Assembly (NCBI GenBank): GCA_963969495.1
Contig: OZ018333.1
Coordinates: 15,035,239 to 15,099,238 of the forward strand
Direction of reading: 5' to 3'
Length of the DNA: 64,000 nucleotides
Origin: Ceratothoa steindachneri
Lineage: Eukaryota; Arthropoda; Malacostraca; Isopoda; Cymothoidae
The translations under genes and the position numbers were made by a program. Position 1 is the first letter of the stretch; each line of letters starts with the position of its first letter. The notes under the pieces are model-generated. The model was given only the letters and a program-made list of their open reading frames with translations. It searched no databases and was not told the DNA's origin. This document shows, one piece after another, positions 21,353 through 31,919 of the stretch.

Positions 21353-22090
21353 AGGCCTGCAGCCAGCCATAATTGACCCGAACTCCGTGGTTATTCAATG
21401 TTAGACAGAAGGTTGAAGATGTTGGAACGTTAAAGGTCGGGTTAGGCAAAGAGGGGGGAGTATGGTCCATCCGTTTTGGTGCTGGGGTGCTCAGAGAAAG
21501 GGCAATACATTATATGTGGGTACATCAAGAGCGTGGGTTAATGGGTTTGGTGGGTAGTTTTCATGGTGGGCTGGGAAGAATCTGGAGAGGTGTCGGGATG
21601 TAAGATGCTATATTGGCAGCTGTACAACCCGGAGGTAAATCATACTGTAATCAGGGAGGTGCGGTTAGGTGGTACGAGACTAATAAGGCAAGATGGTGAG
21701 TCGACCAGCTAATCACATGACGTCACCAGTTCGGGCGGCTTTGGTGGTTTTATTTAAGCATGGTAATATCCAAGTGCTGATATCGGAACAGTGAGGGGTC
21801 TCTGGTGTACCGATTCCATGTGGTTTAGCGAGCGAGAAGTCTACAAGATCTTTCTCGTCAGGTGAATATATTTTGTCGGAGTCTGCTTTGCGAGGAGCTA
21901 TACAAGGTATAAGATTTAATGTCGTAAAACCACGTTTTTTCTGAAGACCTCATTACTCAGGCGAAGGGGTGGGGGGGAACCTCGATTCTGGTGAGATTGT
22001 AGTTGCAGGGGTTCTAAGAGGAGGAATCGGAGAGAGAGCGCTTGAAACCTCCACCTCCCTCACAATTGGCCCGCGGGGGACTAAGGGATT
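21353..22090 (-). pseudogene. I-3 end of ORF1 and start of endonuclease, very degenerate
   Basis: Between the recognisable I-3 ORF1 and the I-2a insertion no clean domain is seen. The last readable block before the insertion, HGVRVNYGWLQAFLKQFFPQ, continues across the I-2a target site into KLQDPFYFSPASYT, as expected for the start of an I-clade endonuclease. The rest is assigned to I-3 by position only. The plus-strand frame 21373-21603 has no supporting features. Confidence 0.5.
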
Positions 22091-23690
22091 CACTTTCGTG
22101 GGCGACATTAGGTAGTGATAACCTGCGGAGAGGGATCGGCCAGCGGATTACTCGGGACAAAAAACATCTTCCACAGCCATCGGGCCCTTAGTAGAGGCAA
22201 GCACCTGGCTAGGTAGACGATCGATAAGTTCATCCTCGTGCGGGATCGTTGAGGATTTAGTTGTAGGTGGTACATCGGTGCCTTCATGATTTGATACATA
22301 TAAGGGGGAGGGAAGTGATTGAGTTCCATCTCTGCCTCTTCGATGTTTCTTCCGGCGATTAGGGGAAGACTCGTATCTTGAAGATTAGCGAATCACATGT
22401 ACTTCGTGCGAGAGGGGCACTCTTCGACGGAGAGATGGGTTGTGTTCCATTAAGATTGGGAAGCGATATTGCTTCTTCTATTGTTTCACTTTGTTGCGAA
22501 GGGTTAGCTGGGTGTGTTGGCAAAGGTTCCTTCGTGCGTTGTTTCAAGGGAGGAGCGACCGTTGGAGATAGAGAGGCTGGTGTCGGATGGTCAGTTCTGA
22601 GCGCTGATTTACAAGACGTGGGTATAGTGCCGTGAATGCTAAGTGCACCATTCGTCACAGCGGAAAAGGTGGGTGTTGAGAGTGTGATGCCTTCTTCACG
22701 CATGTCTAGTTTTGCTTGCCGTCTAGAGATACCGGATCGTATGGACCGAACGCGGATATCCTGGTGATAGAGGTAGTGAAGCCACTTCGTGTGGTGGGCA
22801 TAATATGGACCACCACAGTTGAAGCAGTGAGACTCTTCTATGCAATCTGGGGCATTGTGTCCCACTTGTCCACATCGAAAGCACGGATTCCCAGTGCCCT
22901 TACAATATTTCGCAGAGTGGGCGAATCGGCTGCAGTTACGGCACTGTAGTGTGATGGGGAGTTCTTCTTGAACTCGTATAGGTGTTCCTGCAAATTTTAT
23001 AAACATTGGCAGTGTTTGTTGTTTTAGAGTTATCTTGGCAAGGCTGAATGCAGTGGAAGAACGAGAAGATGGCATTTTAAGAATACTGACTCACTCAACA
23101 TTATGTTGTTGGTCGAAGAAGACTTCTTTGATGACGGAAGCGATAAATTAGTCTGTGGAGACAGGTCCTTGGAAGAAGTTATCCACTAGGACGGTGCAAG
23201 TCCTGACATTAAATAAGTTCTTATCACTGGCCGAGAGATTGCAGGCTAAGCATGCGTTGGGAAAATGACTCAGTGGTATCTCGGAGTATTATCTCCGCGT
23301 GTGAGTGAGTAATTGAGAAGTCAGGGGCGGATTTAGGAAACATTTCTTTTAAGGCGTGGTACGTGTATAAACCATATAACTTTTTATCTTCTGGAACACG
23401 CAAAGCTACATAGCGAGACCAAGCGGAGGAAGCTAGAATACTATGTAGGTTTGGCGTCGGTTTTCGGCGAAGGTTGAGGTGCTATCGAGCACTAGAAGGT
23501 TAGTTGATATTGTGAGGCGACGACCTCAAAGTGGTTGCTGCTACGATTTCCGTTTTAGGGCGCGATAGAGGCTATCGCGTAGGCCTCGATCTCGCCTGTT
23601 CCGAAGAGAAGTCTGTGATCGTATCCAGTGGGGAAGCAAGGGTCGGGTGACCAAGAGGTTTTTTTAAGTTTTAATTGATGGGCATGGAGA
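22090..23690 (-). pseudogene. I-3 ORF1, zinc-knuckle protein
   Basis: A start MPINKNLKKPLGHPTL near 23690 is followed by a degenerate N-terminal half with an RNA-recognition-like segment (SRYVALRVPEDKKLYGLYTY, HAEIILRDTTESFSQ). The best preserved frame (22359-23075) holds three knuckles: CRNCSRFAHSAKYC, CFRCGQVGHNAPDC and CFNCGGPYYAHH. A Pro/Ser/Thr-rich C-terminus follows. It has the order of I-type ORF1: RRM-like domain, knuckles, disordered tail. Stops in the N-terminal half make it a pseudogene. Confidence 0.78.
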
Positions 23691-24107
23691 CACTTTTATT
23701 ATCTCGGGACGCAAACGCTACTCACCCCGCGCAGTAGACCGCTCTGCGAGGGGTGAATATAAGGGCGGCGAGTTTTGAGGCCACACCTCAAGCTCAGTGG
23801 CCAGGCAACCCATCAGCATGGCGGCTCGACCTTGGCGTCGAGATAAAAGTAATAGTCTGCGGAAATAATGAAACGGCATGCAAGGAAGAAGAGGGTGGGG
23901 GCGAAACAGGTTGTTAAGAATCCCTTTCCCCAAGCCTGAGCTCAAAATTGAGGATGGTTGGATGAGAAAGCTGGTCGGCATCTACCCTGTGAGAGGTTAT
24001 GGGAAACGAGACAGGGTGTCAGAAATAAGAGGCTAAGCTGGGGCCGGAATGGAGGCAGAGGCCCGTCAGCACAGCAGCCAAATCGCCGTGCCCTTTACAG
24101 GGTATGG
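23691..24107 (-). promoter_or_regulatory. I-3 5' UTR with start-proximal hairpin
   Basis: Matches the I-1 5' UTR in order: the 5'-terminal motif CCCTGTAAAGGG...CGGCGATTTG (24060-24107), a middle block with 'aacaggttgttaagaatccc', and a hairpin (arms near 23724-23735 and 23744-23756) about 35 nt before the ORF1 ATG. The hairpin stem CACCCCTCGCAG / CTGCGCGGGGTG carries a paired change relative to I-1A. Confidence 0.72.
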
Positions 24108-24229
24108 AGGGCGTAGAGAGATATAACGAAACCAAAAGGAAAGGTAGGATGTTAAGTAGATCTACTATATGGTTTTGACGACTGTCAGTGCAAATGAGCA
24201 TTAGATGAATAAGCAATATTGCGAGGGGG

Positions 24230-24375
24230 ATTTCAGTTACGGCGGAAATTTACTTTTGAGGCTGAGGTAGAAGCTGCCACGTAGGCCTCCCTTTCAACAG
24301 GTCCGAAGAGTTCATAAACAAATCCAAAAGGGAAGCGAGGGTCAGACCGTGATCAACTTGTGAGGATGAAACACG
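24230..24375 (-). pseudogene. Second I-3-like ORF1 N-terminal fragment
   Basis: The minus strand reads HGLTLASLLDLFMNSSDLLK, TWQLLPQPQK and ISAVT. It corresponds to HPTLASPLDTITDFSSEQAR and PKTEIVAAT of the I-3 ORF1 start at 23540-23670. It lies just upstream of the I-3 5' end, suggesting I-3 landed in or next to a related, older copy. Found by eye over about 145 bp; moderate to low confidence. Confidence 0.45.
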
Positions 24376-25020
24376 GGACATGGTCACCTGGTAGAAAGAG
24401 GGGATGAGGGGCAGGAGAGATAAGCGCTCTTCTAGTACTGAGCCCCCAATCGATTAACCCTCCTATACATCTTAACATACCCCAATTTTATCAATCTTTT
24501 CCAAACTTTTAATGTAGAAAATACGTCAGTTTCTTTTATGACCTGAGCTTTTCGGTGGGGTCCTTCAAGGGGGAGTTAATTGGAGCCTATAGCGTTCCGG
24601 GAACGAATGCTCACAAGTGCGAGTTGTCAAATTTAAGAATTAGAACCACCGTGCAAATGGGACCGACTCCTATGCCTATGAGTCGGTTGCTATTGCTCGA
24701 TTTGTGATATAACCAAGAGGAAAAGAAAACGTTAAATAATACCATTTACTGCAAAGGACAGAGGATGGGCAGAGAGCTACAATTACGCCGAAAATAGCAT
24801 TTCTAATCGTTGCCTGACGAAGACTACAAGCGATGGAGATGGTGAGAGACTACTTAGGAGTCAAACGAGTATTTAGCGCCGTCTTGTGGTGTCCATATGT
24901 TTCAAATTAGGCATCTGATGCAGATTCAAGCGATGTCCTCTTTCCGCTAGGAAGGAAGAAACTAGTTTGAACAAGTCTGCGAAGAAATTCCCTTAGGAAT
25001 GTTTTGTTATTAAATGTTTT
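24376..25020. other. Unassigned spacer downstream of the zinc-finger exon
   Basis: No gene, LINE motif or repeat recognised. It lies on the 3' side of the minus-strand zinc-finger gene and may contain its 3' UTR. No clear AATAAA on the minus strand was spotted. Confidence 0.4.
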
Positions 25021-25145
25021 TCAAAAATAATATATGGAGTTGCATTGATAGGGACAATAATCACATTTGAAAAGTTTTATATTTGAGTGTGTGATTAAAT
25101 GCATTTTAAGATTACTTCTTGTTAATCGATAGGGGCAGGAAGTGA
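25021..25145 (-). pseudogene. Lost eleventh and twelfth zinc fingers after the frameshift
   Basis: In the next frame the sequence continues SCPYRLTRSNLKMHLITHSN then IKLFKCDYCPYQCNSIYYF. These are a finger with C-C-H-H spacing and the start of another. They fit directly to the open exon if 7 nt (CACTTCC, minus strand) are removed after TGCAGT. This is either a real truncating mutation or an assembly error. Confidence 0.75.
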
Positions 25146-26107
25146 CTGCATTGGAATGGCTTTTCACCCATGTGGGTTCTTTCGTGTTTCTTAAGAGCCC
25201 CACTTTGCACGGCTTGATATGAACAGGAAGTGCATTTGAAAGGTCTTTCACCCGTGTGAGTTCTTTCGTGGATTTTAAGAGCCCCATTTTGGGCGGTTTG
25301 ATAGGGGCAGGAGGTACATTTGAATGGTTTTTCACCTGTGTGAGTTCTTTCATGTTTCTTAAGATTCCCAATATGCGCTGTTTGATAAGGGCAAGATCTG
25401 CATTTGAAAGGTTTTTCACCAGTGTGGGTTCTGACATGTACCTTAAGAGCTCCAATTTCCGTTGCTTGATAGGGGCAGGAACTGCATTTGAAAGGCCTTT
25501 TGCCATCATGGGTTCTTACATGTACCTTAAGAGCTCCAATATCTGTTGCTTGATAGGGACAGGATCTGCATTTGAAAGGCTTATCACCCGTGTGGGTTCT
25601 TTGGTGAATTTTAAGAGCACCACTTTGGGCGGTTTGATAGGGGCAGGAGTTGCATTTGTATGGTTTTTCACCTGTGTGGGTTCTTTCATGTTTCTTAAGA
25701 TTCCCAATATGCGCTGTTTGATAGGAGCAAGATTTGCATTTGAAAGGCTTTTCACCCGTGTGGGTTCTTACATGTACCTTAAGAGTTCCAATTTCCGTTG
25801 CTCGATAGGGGCAGGAACTGCATTTGAAAGGCTTTTCACCCGTGTGGGTTCTTTCATGTTTCTTAAGATCACCCTTTTGCACTGATTGATAGGAACAAGA
25901 ACTGCATTTGAAAGGTTTTTCACCTGTGTGAGTTCTTTCGTGGACTTTAAGAGCCCAACTTTGCGTGGCTTGATAGGGACAGGAAGTGCATTTGAAATGA
26001 TTCTCAGGAGAGCGTCGGTTCTTCTTAATTTTTCCTCTTCCATGAATCAGAAATCTTTCAGAGTTAAACTGTGAGAACCCAATTTCGACATTTGAAGGAG
26101 ATTGCAT
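25112..26107 (-). CDS. C2H2 zinc-finger gene, terminal exon (ten fingers, frameshifted end)
   Basis: The exon starts at 26107 after a strong acceptor (TTTATTTTCAG, intron phase 0), reading MQSPSNVEIGFSQ. It has ten consecutive C-x2-C-x12-H-x3-H fingers with TGEKPFKC linkers, so it is probably a nuclear DNA-binding protein. Helix positions -1/2/3/6 fall into a few types (Q-G-A-K/I, E-G-A-V, H-G-N-K), and the order of fingers 3-5 recurs as fingers 7-9. After finger 10 the frame goes off because of about 7 extra bases near 25146-25152 (GKSCxH region) and stops at 25112. The in-frame ATG at 26170 is intronic in this model. Acidic 5' exons lie at 30573-30734 and 43914-44075 on the same strand. I do not recognise the specific orthologue. 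Confidence 0.88.
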   Translation of the reverse strand: MQSPSNVEIGFSQFNSERFLIHGRGKIKKNRRSPENHFKCTSCPYQATQSWALKVHERTHTGEKPFKCSSCSYQSVQKGDLKKHERTHTGEKPFKCSSCPYRATEIGTLKVHVRTHTGEKPFKCKSCSYQTAHIGNLKKHERTHTGEKPYKCNSCPYQTAQSGALKIHQRTHTGDKPFKCRSCPYQATDIGALKVHVRTHDGKRPFKCSSCPYQATEIGALKVHVRTHTGEKPFKCRSCPYQTAHIGNLKKHERTHTGEKPFKCTSCPYQTAQNGALKIHERTHTGERPFKCTSCSYQAVQSGALKKHERTHMGEKPFQCSHFLPLSINKK

Positions 26108-26170
26108 CTGAAAATAAACCGTAAGGTTAATTTTATCATAATATGCACGATCACTGGCTGGAGTAAGCAA

Positions 26171-26595
26171 ACAACACTATCCCCAGGTGGAACCGGAAAC
26201 GGCCTATGGTACCTTTTGGGCTCAACAACCATTGTCATTCTAAATATATATGAATTACGAGTATCTCGTATTCAAAATGTATCCCCAAAATAAATGAAAT
26301 ATGGATTGTACAATTTAGTAATAGCCCATCTTCCCATACTTTAGATTAGCATTACACTTCATTCTCACCAATTAGGGTAGAGCCACCAAAAAATAAATAA
26401 AATAATTAATTTAATGATAAACATCAAGAAATAACAAACAAGGAAATGCTCAGGTACTCCTACTCCCTAAGGAATCAAAATAGGCAACCTTCAATTCTAA
26501 AATAGTCATTAAAGGCACGGCTACCGAAATTCCAACTAGCCCATTGTTAGGCTGCATTAAAAGGCCCCCCCCCCCCAAAGTAAAATCAATAAAAC
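26171..26595. other. Intron part with a 14-C homopolymer
   Basis: AT-rich, no coding signal. A run of about 14 C at 26564-26577 sits next to the 3' end of LINE copy I-1B. Otherwise nothing recognised. Confidence 0.5.
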
Positions 26596-29500
26596 AACAT
26601 CATCTTTGCCAAGCAGTCCGAAGAGCTGCCCGTATTCCTGCCATGTAGTCGGTGTGAGGAAGAGCGAAACGCTGGTCCGGTCGCAGAGTCCTCGCGGACT
26701 CTTTGGCGCCCTCATCGGCGCGCTCATTCCCCGCAATTTCTACATGTCCAGGAACCCAGCAGAAGATAATCTCGAGATCAGCTGCGGATGCAGTGAGAGC
26801 TGTTAGCGACTGAGGGAGGCGCCGGGCTCGCGCGTACAGGCAAGTGATGCACTGCACGCGGCGCAGAGCGAGTGGCATCTCCCCAGCATCGACCAACAGA
26901 CTCTCAATGGGGGAAGTGCGGAAGGCACCGGTCGCAAAGCGAAGGCCGGTGTGGTGGATCGAATCCACCTTCCGCAATAAACGCTCGGCTGCGGATGCAT
27001 AAAATTCGCATCCGCAGTCGAGCTTCGAACGAACAAAGGATCGATAAAAAAGTAGGGCAGTAGCCCTATCAGCGCCCCAAGCGCTGAACGTCACGTAACG
27101 GAGAATGTCCATGGCGCGGGTACAAGAGACCCTAATGCTGCGAATATGAGCCTCCCAGGTGAGGCGTCGGTCGAATACAAGACTAAGAAAACGGTGCGAC
27201 TCAACCACATCCAGGCGCACCCCATTAAGAAACAAATCTGGGTCGGGGTGAAGCCGTGGATGGCGGCAGAAGTGCACCAACTTAGTCTTGGCCAGAGAAA
27301 ACCGAAACCTGTGCGCTTCGGCATAGCGAGAGACGCGGTTCAATGCCTGTTGGAGTCGACGCTCCAGAGTTGGCATCTGAGCCGCGCAAAAAAAGAGATC
27401 GAAAAGTCGTCCACGTAGAGCGTAGCGAGAACATCTTCTGGTAGCACCGAGGTGATGCCATTGATGCTCAGGGCAAAGAGTGTGACACTGAGGACACTTC
27501 CCTGCGGGACACCCTCTTCCTACTCCTTTGGGCCGGAGAGAGCTCCCCCCCCCACCCGTACGCGGAATCGACGATCTCGCAAAAATTCAGATATAAAGAC
27601 TGGGAGGCGTCCCCTCGCCCCCATCGTGTGGAGAGTCTCCATCATACCGTATCGCCATGTGGTATCATAGGCCTTCTCCAGATCAAAAAACACCGTGGCG
27701 TAGTGCTGTCTACGAAGGAAAGCCTCGCAGACGGCACCTTCCAGTCGGAGCAGAGCATCCGACATGGAGTGGAACTTACAGAAGCCGCACTGTGCAGAAG
27801 ACAGATGGCCTCCGCTGTCCAGGAAAAAGGCTAGTCTAACATTTACCAATTTCTCCATCAACTTGCACACGAAAGAGGTTAGAGAGATTGTGCGTAAACC
27901 GGTCGGAGTAGCGTGATCTCTCCCCGGCTTGCGAAAGGCGAGCACAGTAGCGATTCACCAGGAATCTGGGAGAAGACCATCCACCCAGATCCTGTTGAAT
28001 AAATCTAAAGAAAGGCCATGCCTCGCTCACCCAGGTGTCGAAGCATGGCGTACGGGACATCGTCCGGGCCATGGGCGGTGTCCGCGCACGAAGCGAGAGC
28101 GGAGAGCAACTCACTCACAGTAAAACCGTCATTGAAGGATTCTTCGCATCTGTAGGTAAAGTCTAGCCTGCGGCCTTCCGCGGCATGACAACGTGCATTG
28201 AATGCTGGCGGAGCAGGATCCCGGCAAGAGAATGCGGAAAAATCGGTCGCAAAGGATTCCGCCACGGACGCGGGGTCCGAGATTGCGGTCCTATTATCCT
28301 GGAGAACGGGAGGGGAGTCCTGCGAGAACTTGCCCCGAATCCTTTTGACTCGCTTCCCCACCTCTGCTAAAGGGGTCTTTCCCGTTAAGTGAAGACACGT
28401 ATGCCCGCCAAGAAGAGCGGCGTGTGTGCTTCGAAATATACAGGAACCTAGCCCTAGCCCAACGAAATTCAGCGACAGTGAAATCGTTCGGGCGGCGCTT
28501 ATAGCGCATGTAAGCATAACGCTTCTGTTTGAGGGCCGTCTCACACTCGGCCGACAACTATGGGAGTGGTCGGCGTGCAAAACGGCCAGAGGTTCTAGGA
28601 ATAGTCAGGCCGGAGAACTCAACGGCCTCATCTACCAACCTAAACTCGACTGAGATAAAAAATTCAGTTATTACCTGAAATGCAGGCCACCGCGCCTGCG
28701 CCAAGCACCAACGAGGTGGGCTCTCAGGTGGCAGTTGCCCTGTAAATGATAATTGAATAGGAAAGTGATCACTAGCATAGGGGGCATCAACCACCCCCAA
28801 TCAAATTCAAGCTGTGCATCCGAAGAGCACAAAGATAGGTCAAGGCAAGAAAATGAAGCGGTTCTCGGACAGGGAAGCGTAAACTCATCCACGTTTAGGA
28901 CACCCATCTTAAGCTCTTCGATCAGATCGGCAAGGACTTGTGCCCTGGGGTTTATTGAGTAACCTCCCCAGAGAGGATGTTTGCCATTCAGATCACCAAG
29001 CAAGAAAAAGGGCCTCGGCAACCGTGCCACGACGCGGCGGAAGTCCCCCGCGTCTAAGTCAGCTGACGGTGGAATGTACGCAGAAATGATAGTATACCTC
29101 CTATCCAGGTGCAGCTGCACAGCCACTGCCTGAAAGGAGGTATCTAAAGAGAAAGGAAGAACGGAGAAATCATGCCGGGTGTAAACCGCGCATCCCCCAG
29201 CCCGGCCGCCATCTTGTGGTGGTGGGGTCGCAAAACCCTTATACACTGAGAGAGTGGTCAGGGAGCATCTCCTAGCATGGTCTCCTGCAGAAAGATAGCT
29301 AACGGGGAACAGGACGAGACGAGCCTCCGCAGCTCCTCCCAGTTGCCCGAGGCAAAACCCCGGGCGCTGTAGGCCGGACAAAGCGCTGAAGGCGTTGTCG
29401 CCTTCGACGACTTATTGGGGGAGGTTGGGTTTGCCATTCGAGTCTTTTCCTCCCCCGCCTCGAAACCTTAGGCGGGCGTTGCGGCTTCGAGGAACCACCG

Positions 29501-29655
29501 TCTCAAAGCCACTCGCTCCATCAATAGGCGTGGGCGAAGGAGCCGAAGCTCCTTTGTTGCAGTCCTCCTTTCGTGGGACAGCTTTAGGAACCCCGGAAGT
29601 TGGTCTAGCAACCAACTTCAGGGGTGTTGCCTCCTGCGAGTCTAACAACTTGAAG
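26596..29655 (-). mobile_element. I-clade LINE copy I-1B, truncated at both ends, in the zinc-finger gene intron
   Basis: Very similar to I-1A. On the minus strand: end of ORF1 (29412-29655), endonuclease with LGDLNGKHPLWGG (28671-29381), linker and RT with KAYDTTWRYGMMETL (27520-28580), thumb with YRSFVRSKLDCGCEFYASA and a fused RNase H end EIIFCWVPGHVEIAGNERAD (26600-27376). It lacks the 5' UTR, most of ORF1, the C-terminal zinc-like tail and the 3' UTR. About 545 bp of RNase H is deleted at about 26775. GC-rich against AT-rich flanks. No target duplication found. Confidence 0.9.
26600..29381 (-). pseudogene. I-1B ORF2 (endonuclease, RT, partial RNase H)
   Basis: Four overlapping frames on the minus strand. 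Endonuclease motifs: VQLHLDRRYTIISAYIPPSA, LLGDLNGKHPLWG, SCLDLSLCSSDAQ. Linker: KQKRYAYMRYKRRPNDFTVA. RT: TPTGLRTISLTSFVCKLMEK, SAQCGFCKFHSMSDALLRLE, ATVFFDLEKAYDTTWRY. The YVDD segment lies near 27400 but is in a disrupted frame. This copy keeps Tyr codons (RYAYMRY) where I-1A has stops, so it helps reconstruct the family. Not functional. Confidence 0.85.
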
Positions 29656-30380
29656 AGGTCTTTAATCTTTATGTACAATAATGAAAATTGAATCGTTGTG
29701 TCAGATTTAAAGTAATATAAACTTAATAAATTGGTGTAATACTGTAATACAAAATAATGAATAATGAAAATGTTTAGAAACTGTCTACTTGTCAAGTACC
29801 GTAAGATACAGTTTAAATTCTATGTCTAATACTTAGGTGATATTTTTGAATTAGTGAATTTTTGTCTGATATAGTCAGAGAAACTGGTAAAAAGTCTGAA
29901 ATATACATATATTTTAATGTATCAAGCTCTGATGTATTATTACCTTGTATTATGTTTTATTTTTGAGTTGGAGAATAGTTCTTTTGATATGCACAGTAGT
30001 GTTTTTGAGGAATGCAGTGTTTTTTTTTACTTTTTTCAAGTTTTTTGAGGAATGTACTACTTTTTTTGAGGGACGCTTTAATAGTTTCGGAGCGCTAAGG
30101 CAGGAACGCACTGAGCGTCAAAAATTGAGGAACGAACTAACCACGGCGGGAAGAATGCTAATGCAGTACCAAAAATTAAGGAACGCACCCAGCTCTGGTA
30201 TTCTGTTAACCCACCCTACCTAACTTGTGGGTCAAGTAATGTAATTTTCCTTATATACCTTTTTGGGTGGTATGTCAAAAAATGCCATAGTACTTGGCAC
30301 ACATCTAAATATGAGCAACAGAAGAAAACTGAAACTAGTCTTGCTACCTGCAGTATCCTGCAGAGCTGGGCAAGTGATGA
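29656..30380. other. Unassigned AT-rich intronic sequence
   Basis: No domain recognised. The plus-strand frame 29945-30223 has no family signature. Weak repeats of the form 'gaggaacg' occur at 30060-30190. Homology to the 43725-43800 region begins at about 30385. Confidence 0.4.
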
Positions 30381-30572
30381 TTATTATGGGCATCACTGTA
30401 CACTCTTCCACTCTTATTATCTAAGTTGAAAATAACTAACATGATGTAATTTACCATTTTATATTATTGTCCTTGGCAAGTGTCTTAAAATTTATCCCAC
30501 ATTTTATGTCTTTTCATTGCATCAAAATTGATTATTAAATTTTGTACTCCAAATTAAAATGTTCAAAATTAC

Positions 30573-30734
30573 CTTTTCTTGAAGGCAGTTTTGCACTACT
30601 GTTTCAGTAGTGGCATTTGCTGAGTTTTCCTTTTTGAAATCGAGTCTCTCTTCCTCTTGATCAGGAAGAGGACTTTCATCTTCCAGATCTTCTTCCTTAA
30701 TCTCTTCTTTCATTAAAATATCTTCAAACATTTC
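30573..30734 (-). CDS. Acidic 162-nt upstream exon of the zinc-finger gene, copy 1
   Basis: An acceptor TATTTAG precedes GAAATGTTTGAAG at 30734 and a donor GTAATT follows AAG at 30573. The exon is 162 nt, phase 0-0, encoding 54 residues: EMFEDILMKEEIKEEDLEDE, then SPLPDQEEERLDFKK and NSANATTETVVQNCLQEK. It is highly acidic with tandem MKEE/IKEE, which fit the SUMO-acceptor pattern psi-K-x-E. Such KEE-rich segments are common at the N-termini of arthropod zinc-finger proteins. Its phase matches the zinc-finger exon at 26107. An exon of identical length and similar sequence is at 43914-44075. The function as an upstream coding exon is inferred. Confidence 0.7.
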
Positions 30735-30739
30735 CTAAA

Positions 30740-31694
30740 TACAAATATATTCCTATGTAAGATCCCATAGAATATTTGATTAACAAACTTTATTTAAACT
30801 CAATGTATGAAAGAGAATTGGGACCAAAAAAAACTACCAGAAAAAGATATAACCCTTACTTTCCGAGCAAGTAGTATTAGTGGTCTACAAATCATCCACA
30901 TCTTTTTATTTTCCTTAATTTTTCAAATTTATTACTAAAAACTTCCTAGAAGATGCCCCTTTTTTTCTGCAACATTTTAACAATTTATTCCATATAATGG
31001 TAAAATCTTTTGACCATACATGAGATATACGTACAATTCATGAACTCTACAACACATGCCTCCTGATTCACTCAGTGAGAAAGGTTAAAAACCTATTTTC
31101 TGCCACTCCCAATAAATCTATATGTAGTCTCTGTATACTGAAACACAGTATGACAGCAAGCAATAGTCTACTCCATTCAGTCATGAATTTCCATGACTCT
31201 AAATCCCAGCACCCATTCCATCTCATTTATGATCTCCATCAAAGGAACTCTAAGACATTTAATAAGCCTCACTTTGTACAGCTATTCTCTCTAATGAAGA
31301 ATCTAATGGTGAAAGTATCTGTAATTCCAAACTAAATTCTGAGCCTGATTCAAGTAGCTTAAAATTAGTCCAAAAGTAATCTGCATAAATACATAACTTT
31401 AATACAATTAAACTGTTTCCTTCAATTTAATTTGTTCAAAACTGTCAAAAATGCTTTGACTACTAATTTCAATCCTGATAAGACATTATTGCCAATACAT
31501 AGGCATCCCAGACATACTGGATTTTGCCAGACTGTCCGGCATTTTAGGATTATTGGAATTTTTGTCCTGCACAAATCATTACTCAATATCAGACAGTGTG
31601 AATGCTATGCATTGGCAAAGCAGGCAGCAAAGATGTCCATCAATTTGAGTGATCACAAGATTCGAACCCATTATATGCTAGTAATCCTGATTTG
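30740..31694. other. Intronic sequence, partly duplicated at 44080-44200
   Basis: 30740-30890 is similar to 44080-44210 ('agaatatttgattaac', 'aaaactac', 'aaccctta/aattctta'), as part of the exon duplication. The rest (30900-31694) has no recognised feature. A GGTTCGAATC box on the minus strand near 31665 could be a tRNA-derived SINE B box but no A box was found. Confidence 0.45.
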
Positions 31695-31702
31695 GATTAA
31701 AA
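31695..31702. repeat. Putative 8-bp target duplication of I-1C, left copy
   Basis: GATTAAAA, also at 37798-37805. Short and AT-rich, so it could be chance, but both copies sit at the expected element ends. Confidence 0.6.
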
Positions 31703-31919
31703 TTTTTATTTTTAAGAGCCCATCTGGCGACTGCATATGTGGGCATATGTCGCCGTACTAGACAACCCTTACTACTAAGCTAATTTAAAAACAATTAACA
31801 ATATGTAAGTAAATAATGTGAAAAAAGGACAAAGGCTAAATAAAGAAAAATAAAAACAGACAAAAGCAAACAAGCAAGATGGAAGTGTGCTCACGCGTTG
31901 GGGTTAGGCCTGCCTTCTC

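Noticed and set aside
25256..25885. 209-codon plus-strand frame opposite the zinc fingers
   Set aside because: Repetitive antisense shadow of the zinc-finger array (84-nt period).
31075..31335. 86-codon plus-strand frame as a gene
   Set aside because: No domain, no codon or splice support, AT-rich intronic context.
31640..31700. tRNA-like B box GGTTCGAATC suggesting a SINE
   Set aside because: No A box or tRNA fold was found at the right distance; may be chance.
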